Source: Aurifilum marmelostoma (taxonomy: Eukaryota > Ascomycota > Sordariomycetes > Diaporthales > Cryphonectriaceae). From it: DNA of 64,000 nucleotides. This document shows positions 1 through 11,638 of this stretch, in pieces. The translations under genes and the position numbers were made by a program. Below the pieces are notes generated by a model that was not told where the DNA came from, ran no database searches, and worked only from the letters and a program-made list of their open reading frames with translations. How positions within the stretch are numbered: position 1 is the first letter of the stretch; every line of letters begins with the position of its first letter. The stretch spans positions 1,612,001 through 1,676,000 of the forward strand of contig JAMXSV010000008.1 of assembly GCA_027559495.1 (NCBI GenBank). Direction: 5' to 3'.

Positions 1-1
1 G

Positions 2-555
2 GGGACAGAGGAATCCTGCGATTCACAGGACTACTCTTGCCAGTGCGCTGCGTATCAAGCCATAGAGACGTGAGTCTATCCTCTTTCATCCTCGCCTTTT
101 TCTCTCCCCTTCAGCGGCCCAATCAGACCACACGGGCTCGGTCTTCATTCTTGTCTTTCTGTTATCTTTTGTGTTTGGCCTACTTTTTTCTCTTCTTTTC
201 GTGGACAACCTCTGCACTCGTCCTAGTCAACTGCATATGTACTGATCTTGAGCCCTCGAAAAATAGCTGCTTCAACAACTGCCCCGGCGACGCCCGCCAG
301 TCCACCTATGAGGGCTTGGTCTCTCAGTACTGCGCCCTTGCTAGCCAGTACTCTTCAACCAACACCGTTGCGGCCACAGCCTCCAGCACTGCCGCCTCTG
401 TTGGTACTGCTTCCACAACGACCGCCAATGGCACCTCGACAGCAACGTCATCGGGCTCGTCCTCCTCGTCGACTGCCAACTCGGCAGCTCTTCTTGCCAA
501 GAATGCTGGTGGTGTCATGGCTGCTGTCGCTGGTGTTGCTGCCGCCCTGTTGTAG
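2..555 (+). CDS. GPI-anchored, Cys-rich Ser/Thr-rich surface protein, 3' part
   Basis: The gene enters from the left edge, so its start is missing. I read two exons, 2-69 and 267-555; the intron 70-266 has donor GTGAGT, a TACTGAT branch site and acceptor AATAG, and keeps frame across a phase-2 junction. Exon 1 gives a CDSQDYSCQCAAYQAIET stretch and exon 2 continues with CFNNCPGDAR, so the cysteines line up as in small fungal extracellular Cys-rich/CFEM-like domains. Next come about 60 Ser/Thr/Ala-rich residues (probable O-glycosylated stalk) and a hydrophobic C-terminus ending VAGVAAALL, as expected for a GPI-attachment signal. I infer a cell-wall or plasma-membrane protein of unknown role. 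The precise family is uncertain because the N-terminal half is not in the window. Confidence 0.7.
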   Translation, partial: DRGILRFTGLLLPVRCVSSHRDVSLSSFILAFFSPLQRPNQTTRARSSFLSFCYLLCLAYFFLFFSWTTSALVLVNCICTDLEPSKNSCFNNCPGDARQSTYEGLVSQYCALASQYSSTNTVAATASSTAASVGTASTTTANGTSTATSSGSSSSSTANSAALLAKNAGGVMAAVAGVAAALL

Positions 556-1692
556 GCTTCATAATATACGATTGAACTGCCGCAAATATGCCGAGTAGTA
601 AAGAGGAGTACAGTCGCCAGAGGATTGACTAGAGTGTATGCTGCTGCACGTACTTATGACAGAGCATGAGGGATGCAGAGGAACTACTTAATATGCCATA
701 CGCTGCAGTACATAGTGTGTGTGGCTAATGTTTAATTTGATTGCGAACGCACTCTTACCCATCTCCTCGGCCCCAATTTCTAAATTTGTCAGTAGATGTT
801 GACGCTCAGGCCTTGTGGTGGGAATGGAATTGGTGGGCAGATCGACATTGGCAAGCGTGGCCACATGTAGAATCTTAAGATGTGGGCGTTATTGTCGATT
901 GCCTTACCGCCCCTACGTTCGAGGCATACACATCTTGCATGTCATGGTGTATGATTAAGACGCTGTTTGGGATTTGACTGACCTTGCCTATTGTCCACTG
1001 CAGAAACGGGCTTTAGTCTGGGATACGAGTACCACGACATGATTGAATGTCTTGGAAGGTAAAGATCCAAGATCGGGGGCCCCATAGTTGCTGTGTACGA
1101 CTTCGATGGCCTGCTCCGCAGCGAGGCCACAGACGAAGCAACCCAGCAACCACGAAGCCAACACAAGACGCAGTCATAACATTCCGAGCACAGTTAGCAC
1201 AGGAGAAACATCAGGCTGTTTAAAGCAGTAAAAACAAAATTGAATTTTAACTTGTGGTATCATCTTCGTCTCGTCGTGTACGTGTTGGGTATGGTAAAGT
1301 GCAGTGCAAGTACACAGAATGCTACATGAAACGCTTTTCCACACACACACCACATAGTCTAATTCTATTCTCTTGTCAAGCTCTGTCACAGCAATTGACT
1401 AGTTCATTCTTTCTCCAGCGAAAAGCCTTCATCTTGGTCCTCCAGCCAGGGTGTTTTTGTTGTACACTTGAGACGGTGTCTCGACGATCCCACCCAAGGG
1501 CAGCCGGCAGCCTGCCCAGCACCAATATGCTGAAGAAGCGGATAATAAAATCGGTATACGTAAACGTTCGTGGACAAGAAGTGTTGGAATCGTGGAGGGG
1601 GAAGGGGTCTTCCCGGCGTATATGCACCGGCACATTAAAAGATCGTAGGCAAAATGAAAAGGGTCGGAGGAGTCATCATCAAGAGTGGCGTC
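556..1692. other. intergenic, nothing recognised
   Basis: This stretch holds the 3' flanks of two convergent genes. Short ORFs on both strands (for example around 1254-1751) overlap each other, have no recognisable domain and look like chance. There is a short CA-rich run near 1341-1354. Confidence 0.6.
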
Positions 1693-3576
1693 TTAAACTC
1701 TTGGCTTGCGCCGTGCGGCAGCCTTGCCTGGCACCGGGGTCACAAAGCTGACATGCCTGGCCTCATCCTTCTTTCGGGCACCGTTGCTCGTGCTGCCAGC
1801 ATGCTGCGCAAGAGGGTCTTGTATGTCAATATACTCGATATCGACTTCAGCGATGTCAGACATGTCCGCGTCGGACGCATCACTAGAGGACGAGGCATCG
1901 TCCGAGTCATCCCCGCCATCGTCGCTCACCAGCGAGGGCGCATTGTTACTAGTCGCGGTGTTCGGGCTGCGATCAACATCCATCACATTGTGTTCAAGCA
2001 CGCTCGAGGCATCTTCATCGGCGGCAGCAACACCCGCGGCGGGAGGGAGCAGAGAGAGGTGCGGCGAGCGGCCCTTACTGCTGGATGTACCCGGCTCGGC
2101 GGCGGAGGCGGCAGGAACCGCCCGGGCAGGAACCCGCATGGCGGGAACGCGCGATGCAGCCGGGGCACTGACCATGTCATCCGACTTGGTGTCCAGAGCT
2201 TGTTCGCCTTCATCGGACTCGTCTTCACCTGGCATGAGGTCATCCACATCCTCCCTGGTCTTTGCATCCTCGACATGACTTCTGAGGTCGCCTTCGAAGT
2301 TTCGGGTCTGTAGTAACTGAGAGAGGAAAGGAGTCGCGGGTGAGCCAACGAAACTCTTCGAAGACCTCCAGTCGACTTCAGCAGAGGGGCTTTGAGACGA
2401 GGCGCCAGGAATCCTGGTGACCCCTGGCAGTCTGCCCTGGTGGAACAACTTGAGCGAGGTATCGATGCGCTGGAGGATCTTTGCGTAAGCATTCTGCTCG
2501 GTCGTAGCGTCTGCTCTCGCAAGAGGATGGACGACGCCAGCGCCTTGGCCGGTGGGCTGGGCTGCAGTGGGGGTCTTCTCCTCGTTGCGGACCGGTACGC
2601 TCTCATCGGCCGCCAAAGGGACACCGCAGAAGAAGGCAGCCTCGTCGTGAGACTTGAACTCCTTCTTGTGCGTGATGCGCACATGATTGATGAAGCCCTG
2701 GGTGCTGCTGAAATCGTCCCTATCACACCTCTTGCCGTCGGCCTTCTCGAGGTGGCAGAAGAGCTTGACGGTAACGCCATCGCTCCTCTTGAGGATACAC
2801 GGTCCCTTGGTCTTGGGTGTCGCAACCGGTGCCGGTGCCTTGTAGGCAACCTGGCCGCGCGCGACCCGTTTCCCAATCGTCACGCCCTCAGACTGGCTAT
2901 TCCTCGTCGACCGCCCCTCAACAAGTCTGGATGCGGCCGGAACCACTTGCCACTCAGGCACTTGGCCGTCAAATTTAGGATCGGGGATGAGCCACTTGGC
3001 ATAATGACGCGCATAGGGGCCGTCCACCACTCCGTACGGTGGGGCCCACTGCGGTACAGGTCCACCATTCTTGCTCTGTACAGCTGGGACCTTTCCGTCG
3101 ACGATGTCCAGCATCTGCTGTGGAGTAGGGCAGGTGGTTGGGTAGGGGATCAGGTGGCAGCGGCGAAGCTGCTCCAGTGCTGCCTGACACTTTGCCAGCT
3201 CCTGATTTATGAAGCGGAGCTCTTGATGTCTCAAGAGGATCTCGGTCCCAAATTGCTGATTTATGATATCGACTATGCGATCAGTAATCCCTGACGACTG
3301 TCTGAGTACGGTAGGTGGCGGTGAGAAATATTCCTTGCGCGAGGGCGCGGCTGGAGTCTCTGGTGGCGTCGCGACGCTGTATTCTACCCTCTGCCGCTTC
3401 GAGCCGTCTTCCTTCAGATCGTCGCAGCCCTGATCGTCATAAGACACCTTTCTCTTGAGCGAGGGCCCATCTGTATTCAGACTAAGCGCATCCTGTGGGT
3501 GTGACATTGTTTGTTGCGTTTCGACGACCTCGTCTCCAGGCGCGTCAGAGCTCCAGAAGCCAAACATGATCCACAA
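1693..3576 (-). CDS. Ahc1-like C2H2 zinc-finger protein (ADA histone acetyltransferase complex type)
   Basis: One uninterrupted reading frame of 627 residues, or 604 if translation starts at the second good methionine (3507, MSHPQDALSL), which I prefer because the first 23 residues look like leader. Residues about 95-205 hold a conserved block (IINQQFGTEILLRHQEL, YARHYAKWLIPDPKFDG). Around residues 260-320 an atypical zinc finger has a Cys pair nine residues apart (LFCHLEKADGKRCDRDDF) and a His pair four apart (INHVRITH), followed by KKEFKSHDEAAFFCGVP. This arrangement matches fungal proteins annotated as AHC1-like C2H2 domain, related to yeast Ahc1, a structural subunit of the ADA complex. 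The C-terminal half is acidic and Ser-rich with basic ends, so probably disordered and nuclear. Complex membership is inferred from the family only. Confidence 0.65.
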   Translation of the reverse strand: MWIMFGFWSSDAPGDEVVETQQTMSHPQDALSLNTDGPSLKRKVSYDDQGCDDLKEDGSKRQRVEYSVATPPETPAAPSRKEYFSPPPTVLRQSSGITDRIVDIINQQFGTEILLRHQELRFINQELAKCQAALEQLRRCHLIPYPTTCPTPQQMLDIVDGKVPAVQSKNGGPVPQWAPPYGVVDGPYARHYAKWLIPDPKFDGQVPEWQVVPAASRLVEGRSTRNSQSEGVTIGKRVARGQVAYKAPAPVATPKTKGPCILKRSDGVTVKLFCHLEKADGKRCDRDDFSSTQGFINHVRITHKKEFKSHDEAAFFCGVPLAADESVPVRNEEKTPTAAQPTGQGAGVVHPLARADATTEQNAYAKILQRIDTSLKLFHQGRLPGVTRIPGASSQSPSAEVDWRSSKSFVGSPATPFLSQLLQTRNFEGDLRSHVEDAKTREDVDDLMPGEDESDEGEQALDTKSDDMVSAPAASRVPAMRVPARAVPAASAAEPGTSSSKGRSPHLSLLPPAAGVAAADEDASSVLEHNVMDVDRSPNTATSNNAPSLVSDDGGDDSDDASSSSDASDADMSDIAEVDIEYIDIQDPLAQHAGSTSNGARKKDEARHVSFVTPVPGKAAARRKPRV

Positions 3577-5020
3577 GAGAGCGAAAGAGAGAGCGATGAC
3601 AACGGTGGCGACAGGGAGTGGGGTGGAAGACCGAAGAAGCCGGAGCTACGCGTCCACGGCGAGCAGCTAAGTTTTTTTTTTTTTTTCTTCCTTCCTTCCT
3701 CCTTATATGCCCGGACTTGGACTGCGCAGGTATGCGGGGGCTCAGATCCGGTAACTTGTTCGACTCTGCCAGGCAGCCGCGGTCAAGCAGTCAAGACGGA
3801 CTGGCACAGTGGCCTGGGACAGGTCACCGTCGCAATAATAAGGGGAGAAAGTTTTGGTTGTCGTTCACGATTGCGACCAGACGAGGTGGCCAGGCAACGA
3901 GTCTGCAGTAGAGCGGCGACAGGGCTGACGTAACCGGGTTAGAGACGGCGCTAAAACACTAGCGTCGTTCCTTGGCTGCAGCTGCAGTCGTTGGTGGGTC
4001 GGATGGTCGGAGCTTGCAGTGCCAGGCACGGGGAGAGAGTGGCAGGGCAGGGGCAGAGCTCACGCAGCTGATGTGGCCAGTGCGAGGGACCCGATCAAAA
4101 CCGTCCAGGAGAGGAAGTCGAGATGTCGTCAGACCACCGCTCAGAGACGAGTCGTGATGACGTGACAGCAAGAGGCAGATAGCTGCTCGTCTGGTTGAAG
4201 GTCGAGCAACGGCGCGCGACAGCTACCAAAAGCCTCGCGACGCTGTGCAACTCGAAATGGGAATGCGTGAAGATGCGCGAAGAGGGCGAAGATGACACCC
4301 GGAATAGAAATCAGGCGTCTTTGATCCTCAGCTGTCGCGTCGCTATTAGCTTCTGGCAGATCAAATTTTGAAAAAAGAGGAGATGGGTAATATGAGCAGA
4401 TGCCCGGGAAAGGGGGAAAAAAGTCGCAGGTTGGTTTGCGACAACAAATGTTTGACTTTTTTTTTTTTCTTTCTCGGAGGTAAGGAGGCGGGCGGGAGAT
4501 GGGATGAATGGGGGCAGGTGAGTACTGGTTTGGGGGGATCCCAAAAAGGTCCCAAGGTTGGTTGTGCTGGGTGAAGGTGCGTTGAGGGCGAGGACCACCA
4601 GGGTGGGTGTAAGGGAGATTGTGAGAGGCGAAAAGGGGAAGGCGGGAAGAGGGAGGGGAGGTGGAAACAAGAGAGCGAGGCGTGTGAAAGGACGGAGCCA
4701 GTCAGTCAGTCAGAGTGCGTGTGTCAGACCCTCTGCAGGGGGGGGAACTGACACGGAAACGGTGAAGGGGACTGACTGGCATGGGCGGGACGGTGGCCAA
4801 CAATCACATCACGCAGGCCGGCCACTGAGGCTGCACTGCACCCGCAATGCACCGAGCCTGGGAAATGAGAAGAGACAAAAGAGAGAGGCCAAACAGGGTG
4901 GGTATTGAGATCGTCAGCTTACCACAAAGTCAAGAAAGGTCCTTCACTCGAGACACGGCTGCACTGTCGCAAACAGGCGAGCCGATGGGATGCGTTCGGA
5001 AGTTGAAAGAGAGAGGGGGG

Positions 5021-5054
<34 letters not shown>

Positions 5055-7906
5055 ATCAGGTCGGGAGACTGAGGCCCACGAGATCTTCTCCCAAGAATGT
5101 GAGGTTAGTATACGAAGACGTAGTAGTGCATCTCACCGACCAGAGCAGGAAAAGGGGGTGAAGGGGGGAGGGAAAAAGGGAGGCCCTCGAGCGGACACGA
5201 GGCCAACCAGCAAAGAGGGTCCCCACAGCACACTCGCTGGCTGGGCGGCCTCGGTCGGTCGGATCGCTACTAGAGCCGTGAACGTCAAGTTAGACTGACT
5301 GACCTGACGTGTTGCGCTGTCTGTCGCCGCGCCCTCCTTGATCTACTATACGTGGGAAAAGAGGGAGAGGCGGAGGGAGAAATAAGACCAGTAAGTGAAC
5401 ACGGAAAAGGAAAAGAAAAGAAAAAAGAAGATCGAGACAAGATAGTTGCAGAGTAAAAAGAAGAAAGGATCGCTGGATTATTCTGGTCTCTGGAATGGGG
5501 TGAAACGGATTCGAGTGCTGGGCTGGAAACTGCCGTGGGAGGTGTTTAGAGGCAACACGGCACAAAAGGGCATCGACAGGGAGAGGAATGGTGGTAGGTG
5601 GTGGGAATGATGTGAGACTCTGAAATTGAGGGTGTTGGAGAATGATGCACACCTGGGAAGGGGGGGCCGCCTGGGGGGGATGGCCTGGGAATTAGGGGGA
5701 TGGGGCCTGGGGACAAGCCAGACAGACACCTTGGTTGCGTGCTGGTTGGGTGGGTGGGTTGGTCGAGCGACGACCGTGGGTGAGCAGGTTGGCGTGCGTG
5801 ACACCGACTTGGAAAAGAAGTGGAATGGGATGGGGATCAATCCTTGGAAGCGATGGATCCAGCCTGCAGCCAGCAGGACCCGAGATTGGCCCGCGCCAGG
5901 CTTGGCTGAGAATGGGGGGTTGCTTTCCGTGCAGCCGTGTTGGGGTTGGGGTGTGGGACTGTGTCCAGCCGGCTCTTCAGACGGCGCGTCCAGCACCGTA
6001 CCATGTACGCCCTGTGCCATAGTAGTAGTAGCACTGTGGCACAAGACAGGCAGGGCAACCCAGCCCAGCCCTGGGTTTGAACCCAACACCCGCAAACACA
6101 ACCTTAACCAACACAGACCTGTCTGGCCCACGAGTCGCGGCAACGCCTTGGGCCCAAACCTAAACTATCAGGATATCGAGATGCCAGCCAAGTCATTCTC
6201 AGGCTATCTCGGGAAAGCTGGGCGACGGTATCGCTGGTGGGTGGGTTGTTTCTTCTGTTGCTCATCACATGCTGTCATCCTGTTGATCACCCGCTATGCA
6301 GGTAGGCTGGACTTATCAGCCCTCCGCTGCTACGCAAGGTGGTAATACGGTGCAGGCACACCACACCACACAGCCATACCACACGGGCGTACTGGCGTAG
6401 AATGATGGTGCTGCACAAAAGAGTCTGTACAGTAGACACTAAGTACATGTGCAAATCTTACTGCATGCACATAGTACATGCTAAGAATAGGCAGCCGGGA
6501 CTAGCAACATGCACTTTTTGCCTTCCTTCCATTCTTCTAGATCAGCAAATCATACCCAAACCTTTTGAACCTGCATCCAGGTCAGAAATGCCTTTTTTTT
6601 TTCCTTCCTTCACTTTTCCCTTTTATTGCAATGTAGCCATCCTCCCAACAAGACGAAAGCAACGTGCCAAAGATGACTGGTGATTGTTATGCGCCTAGCT
6701 TAGTGGAGAGTTTCAGGGGGGTCCCTCGGATAGGATAGTATGTGCTTTGATACGAGCACCGGCAATGTTGTGGACAAAGACCATCTGCATCGAGGCAAGT
6801 TCCTCACTAACATTTCCTACCACGCCTTGTGTCACAGCCAGCCCTCCATTTCTGATGTACGAAACACCCAAGCTTCCCGCTAGCGGCATATTAACAAGGC
6901 AAATATAGCAGCTGCTCTCAGGGCCGGTCGCCTCGAAAAGATAACAACCAAGGGGAAAGAAATCCAAGCAGCAATAATATACCGCAGAGAAGAATGATAT
7001 AATGGTATCTGGGGACCTTATATTACAGAATGGATCGGGTACCTATGACCTTGGTGCATCCGAGATCTGACAATGCGAAGTTTGCTCCAGCTCTTATGCA
7101 CAGACGCTTTAGAACAATGCACAGGGGGCCAGGGTAGGACAGTCCAGGAAGGACGCAGCCCAGTGCGAGAAACGTGAGTAAGCAATGGTACAATACATAG
7201 TACTTCATACTTAGTACAATATTAAGAAGCTGAAAGAAACACTACTATGTATACCCTCCGATTTTCAGCTGTTATTGAAATGTATTTTGTCAATGACTTC
7301 ATGGTGAAAGCAGTGTCCTGGCCCCGTCTGCTCTCTCAGCCTTTCTGTGCAGCCCATGAGATTCGACCGCACAGTCCTACCTGATGTTGAGGTTGCGTGC
7401 TTTTTGGACACTTGTGCACTGTGTTCAAGCTCTTTGACATGTGATTGCCTCAGTCTGTATGCTGGACCGAGAGACACAGGCTCATAGCTGCCGGTCATTA
7501 CAGGCCCTGGAATTGATGCTTGGATAATGAATTATCCTCTTCAATCTTTACTCATCACCAGCCCAAGACCCGGGTTGCTGCAGGAACAGAACAGAAGAAG
7601 CAAGTTGAGAGGCACTGACAGCCTTCATGTATGCTTGATAAGCTGTGGCTGCAAGGCCACAGATAGGCTTATCGATAAGCAATGTATGTCCCAAATTTCC
7701 AGGGAAAGGAACCACAGAAAGCACCTAGCTTCTGTCAAGATACTACCACAGCCTCGAAATCATAGCAACCCCGCCCTGCCATCATCATCTGCTCCTCCTG
7801 CAGAGAGCTCGTCGCCACATAACAAGCAGCACATGTCACCTTTCTCCCACTCCTGAACCATCCCGAGACACCGACACGTCGGCATCAGCACCTAACAACC
7901 ATCAAC
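3577..7906. other. 4.3-kb gene-free region with purine-rich + strand
   Basis: No ORF here looks like a conserved protein. From about 4370 to 5700 the + strand is strongly purine-rich, so a transcript of the minus-strand zinc-finger gene would have a CT-rich leader. The stretch includes poly-T runs at about 3670-3685 and 4457-4469 and a GA microsatellite near 5008-5054. The right part (6300-7900) is of mixed composition. An 84-codon minus ORF at 6713-6967 has protein-like composition but no family I recognise. The region probably holds long 5' leaders and promoters of the flanking divergent genes. Confidence 0.55.
5008..5054. repeat. GA microsatellite
   Basis: The perfect core is about twelve GA units at 5021-5044, inside an imperfect purine tract that also contains a run of seven or so G bases just before it. 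It lies in the long purine-rich interval between the Ahc1-like and Alba genes. Confidence 0.9.
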
Positions 7907-8767
7907 ATGCCTGGCTCAACGGCCATATCCAGCGACTGGGCACCGCCCGGTCCCCCGAGCCCCTCCAATTCCTCCCGCGCAGGCAAACGCCGCCGCAACG
8001 ATGACATCCAGGACGACAGTGGCCCTGCCACCCCCGCATCGCCTGCCGCAGCAGACCCTCAAGTCATCGACCTGACCAAAGACGCGTCCTCTGACCCGAA
8101 CGCGAACCAACAGCCCCCCGCCCGCAAGCAGCGACGAGTCGGCCCCTCCACCTCCTCCATCCCGCGCACCCTGCCCACGCAGCCCCACGAGGAGCTGCTC
8201 GCCGAGCTGGGCGGCCGGTACAGCATCCTCACAGGCTCCGTCATCTCCTCGAGTAAGATCAACAAGAAAGTCACCTCCGTGCTGTCGCACCTAGGCCACG
8301 TCGACATGTACAGCCAAGAGAGCAAGCCGGGCATCATGATGCTGCACGCGAGGGCCGGCGACGCGGGCAAGATGGTCACGGTCATGGAGCTCGCCAAGAG
8401 ACGGATGGACGAGGCCGGTGTGCCGTGGTATCAGTACAACCGGGTCTACGAGGTTGCCGGCGAGGCGAATACGCGCGGCCGGAGCACTTCCAGCTCCCGC
8501 AGAGCCGCACAAGGTGCTGGTCAGACTATTATCGAGGATACGGCTATGGATACTGCCGAGGGTCATGTGGAGGACGAGGACGAGGACGATGCCTTCGAAC
8601 CGATGCAAGCAGCCTTCGATGTGGCTATCCGAGACAAACCACCCACCGAGTCCAAGTCGGCCTACATGAGCATCTTCCTGTCACGGGTTCCGATCCCTGA
8701 GCTCCAGGCAAAGGCTTTCATTACCTTTCAGACGAATTCCAACAAGGTTACCAGTGGCAAGGCGTAA
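7907..8767 (+). CDS. Alba-domain nucleic-acid-binding protein
   Basis: Single exon, 286 residues, with ATG in a good context (CAACATG). The N-terminal 85 residues are a disordered, basic/Pro-rich segment with a nuclear-localisation-like KRRRNDD. Residues about 90-170 form an Alba-like fold: ELLAELGGRYSILTGSVISSSKINKKVTSVLSHLG, then GKMVTVMELAKRRMDEAGVPWYQYN. Fungal proteins of this kind belong to the Alba/Rpp20-Pop7 superfamily and bind RNA or DNA, for example as RNase P/MRP-type subunits or RNA chaperones. The C-terminal part is acidic (EDEDEDDAFEP). I cannot tell which Alba subfamily it is, so no gene symbol is given. Confidence 0.75.
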   Translation: MPGSTAISSDWAPPGPPSPSNSSRAGKRRRNDDIQDDSGPATPASPAAADPQVIDLTKDASSDPNANQQPPARKQRRVGPSTSSIPRTLPTQPHEELLAELGGRYSILTGSVISSSKINKKVTSVLSHLGHVDMYSQESKPGIMMLHARAGDAGKMVTVMELAKRRMDEAGVPWYQYNRVYEVAGEANTRGRSTSSSRRAAQGAGQTIIEDTAMDTAEGHVEDEDEDDAFEPMQAAFDVAIRDKPPTESKSAYMSIFLSRVPIPELQAKAFITFQTNSNKVTSGKA

Positions 8768-11638
8768 GCCACGAGCGGGAGGGGGCATCTTGTACAACAT
8801 GAGATGAACAAACAAACAACGCATAGCAGGAGTCAAAGCATGGCATCCTATTCTGATACCCATTTGAAGTGGCTTGATTACACTGTTACATAGCCACCAA
8901 TTCACGCAAATCCATGTTCACATGAAAACCGCATCTATTTCTTTGATTGTAGTACACATCTTCTCGGCGTTGCAGGTTCAGACTTGTCATCAGGCATTCA
9001 GGTTTTGGTGGGAGATAGACAATCCTCTCCTTTTACATCCTATCACCAGTAGTATCCTCTCTGTGGCCTCTTCAGACCAAGTACTCTCATCTGTACAATG
9101 CAGCACTCATTCCTTCTTTTCATTGCCTTCTTCCTTTGTGAAAGATAGATCAAGTGGACATCAATCCAGCCTCACCAACATTTGTCCTGCTCACCTGCAT
9201 CTCAGCTCTGGTCTGGAATCTTACATCACTATGAGATCTTGCATCTACAGTAGACGGATTCTAGATTGAAACCTTGTTAGAACATGTTCGAAGCATCTGT
9301 GATTAGCTGGGAGGTCTTTGTAACCACTGCCCATATACAGCTTGGGAGAGATAGCAAGTGTCTGAGCAGCTTCTCGGCGCCGAGTTTCCAATTGGGCCAA
9401 ATGCTGCATCACTATCCATTTCCAGCACTGGACTTACACACCAGATGAAACTGTTCCTCTGTTCCTCTGGTATTAACAGGTTGAGAAGCAGCTTGACCAT
9501 GGCCGGGCAGATGATAGCTTGAGGATGAAAAGCATGTAATTACTCGAGCTTGGAGTTTTTCGATGCTGAAAAAAGAAGAGTCAAGAGAATAGTATTAAGA
9601 TGTTAAGCAAGATGCACACGAACCAGATCAAACCTTACTTTTCCTTAATGAATGTACTCAATACAGCTCACAGGTTGCTTCTTGACTCGTTTAATCTACC
9701 TGGGTGCTTTGTTGTTTTCTTCCTGGGATGAGAAGCAGAGATGGCTTTAATTAGTATTTCAGGGGCTGATACGCATCTCGCAACTTAACACAGAGGAAGC
9801 CTTTCCGAGTACTTCGCAGTATCATGTATTTTTGCCTAGTCCGTGCCGAGTTTGTCAAACATGGAAATGGGCTGTCATTCTACCTCTTGTGTGATGCTAT
9901 GATTACTACAGTAGGTCAGACAAAATACATGGGTAGATAGGTAGTAATTATTACTGACTCTCAAGGTTGGTCTATATCCCATGCCATCAGAATCGTGCTC
10001 CAGGAAGGCCTTGAAACGTCTGTGAGTCGAGCTGATCACAAGCCAAGATCGGGCAGAGGAAATGATGCTATCTAGATTCTCAGCTGCCGCAAGAGTTGAA
10101 TGGGCTATGACATGTGCTCAGTGTGTCTACTGGTCTGCATGTACTTACATTTCCTCCATCATCGGTAACCCCATCTGCGGAACACCAGACATGCAACGAA
10201 GAATACTTGACCAGGACAAAGCTAGAATTTTGCAATTGTAATGATAGACCTGCGCTACTCCCTGTGATATAATCCTAGTCCGTCCAAGTCTTGTGTGACG
10301 TCCAGTCATGCATGCTCCTTAAGCGCGCGTCTGCATAGCCGACATGCATCTGAGGATTAAGCAACCCACGCATACTCTTGAAAGGCTATCTGTTGACTTC
10401 TTGAAGAGTACAATGACAATCCCTCCACGGAATCTCATATGTCGAGTTGAAGAGGGAAAAGAAAAGAAACAAGGAGAAGGAGAAGGAGGGAAGGGGGGGG
10501 GGGAGGGGCGCTGCGGCCGCCTTTCTGACATATATACGGGAATGACGTTCTGTTTAATCTTGCATTGCATGGTGTATCATGCCCTGGCGCCCAACCAAAT
10601 CAGGACATGCTGTGTGTTGTGTCTATAGTACATGGTATGCATTCCCCCGTTTCAATTTCCGTGCTGACATGCTGTTCCAGGTTGCGCCATTGGCGCCGAG
10701 GGGGGTCGATCCTTCGGGTGGTTTTGATAAAGCCTCATAAGCGGCTTTCGCTCAACGGTCCAGGAGCGAAATAAGTCATCCAAAGCCAACCCTTTCGTTG
10801 TAAAAGGCACCTCACATAATTGAGGAGTCAACAGATCGATCACCCGACGTATTTTTCTTGGGTGTCGTCTTTATATCTCCCGCAAGGCATGCATGGCATG
10901 CATTAGAGCTATGCATGCCCGGGAATGCTTTTTCAAGGGAAGACCCTACTTTACTTCATCTTCAGCCTCTCCCAGGAGCAGCTTCAGATCATGCCATGCA
11001 CAGCTGGCTCGAGTGGAATTGCAGTTCCCGCTTTCTCGTTCAGCTATATCCACTGAGGACCCCCCCTCCCCCCCCCCCGGGAGGGAAGCCCCCATTTCTC
11101 CCCCATCGGCAGTGCAACCCAATCAGAATAACAAGCCCACATGGCTTGAATCCTTCGAGTCTGCCTATTCCCGCCACAGATGGCCGTATGTGGCTCCCTC
11201 GAGTGAGTCGGCCAAGGGTTCAAAGAGCCTTCCTATGGGATCCCAAACCGTGGCAGGTCTTGCAAAAGAGCCCTGAACAGAAACGGGGAGAGAGGGAGAG
11301 AGGGGGGGGGGGGGCAAGGGGGATCCGCTTGCGGCTCGCAGGAGGAAGCGATTGCCAACCGCCTGCTCGTAGAAATCTCTCACCACCCCGGGCACGCAGT
11401 GTGTGTCATTTCCTGCCTTTTTTTTTTTTTTTTGGTCCCCCCATCGTGAACAAGGCCCCCTTCTCCCAGAAAAGGGCAAAATTCATCGCTGCACGTCTTG
11501 ACCGAGGTGACCTGATTGTGATCCCTCTTTTTCGTTCTTCTTTCTCTTGTCGTTGTTGTTTAGCTTTTGTGATCGATCGCCAACCGACCGACGTGCAGCA
11601 CAGGGTATCATCTTCCCCCCTTGTCGTTGGGTTTCAAG
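8768..11638. other. intergenic, partly AT-rich, nothing recognised
   Basis: About 2.9 kb without a supported gene. The middle (roughly 9540-10320) is noticeably more AT-rich than the rest. Long mononucleotide runs occur at about 10492-10502 (G), 11066-11078 (C), 11302-11314 (G) and 11418-11433 (T). Small ORFs on both strands are overlapping and low-complexity. Confidence 0.5.

Noticed and set aside
6058..6085. tRNA-like GGGTTTGAACCC segment
   Set aside because: The flanking bases do not form a proper T-arm and there is no A box, anticodon arm or acceptor stem.
9540..10320. AT-rich stretch as a possible RIP-mutated transposon relic
   Set aside because: No terminal repeats, target duplication or degenerate transposase frame is visible; the AT bias is modest.
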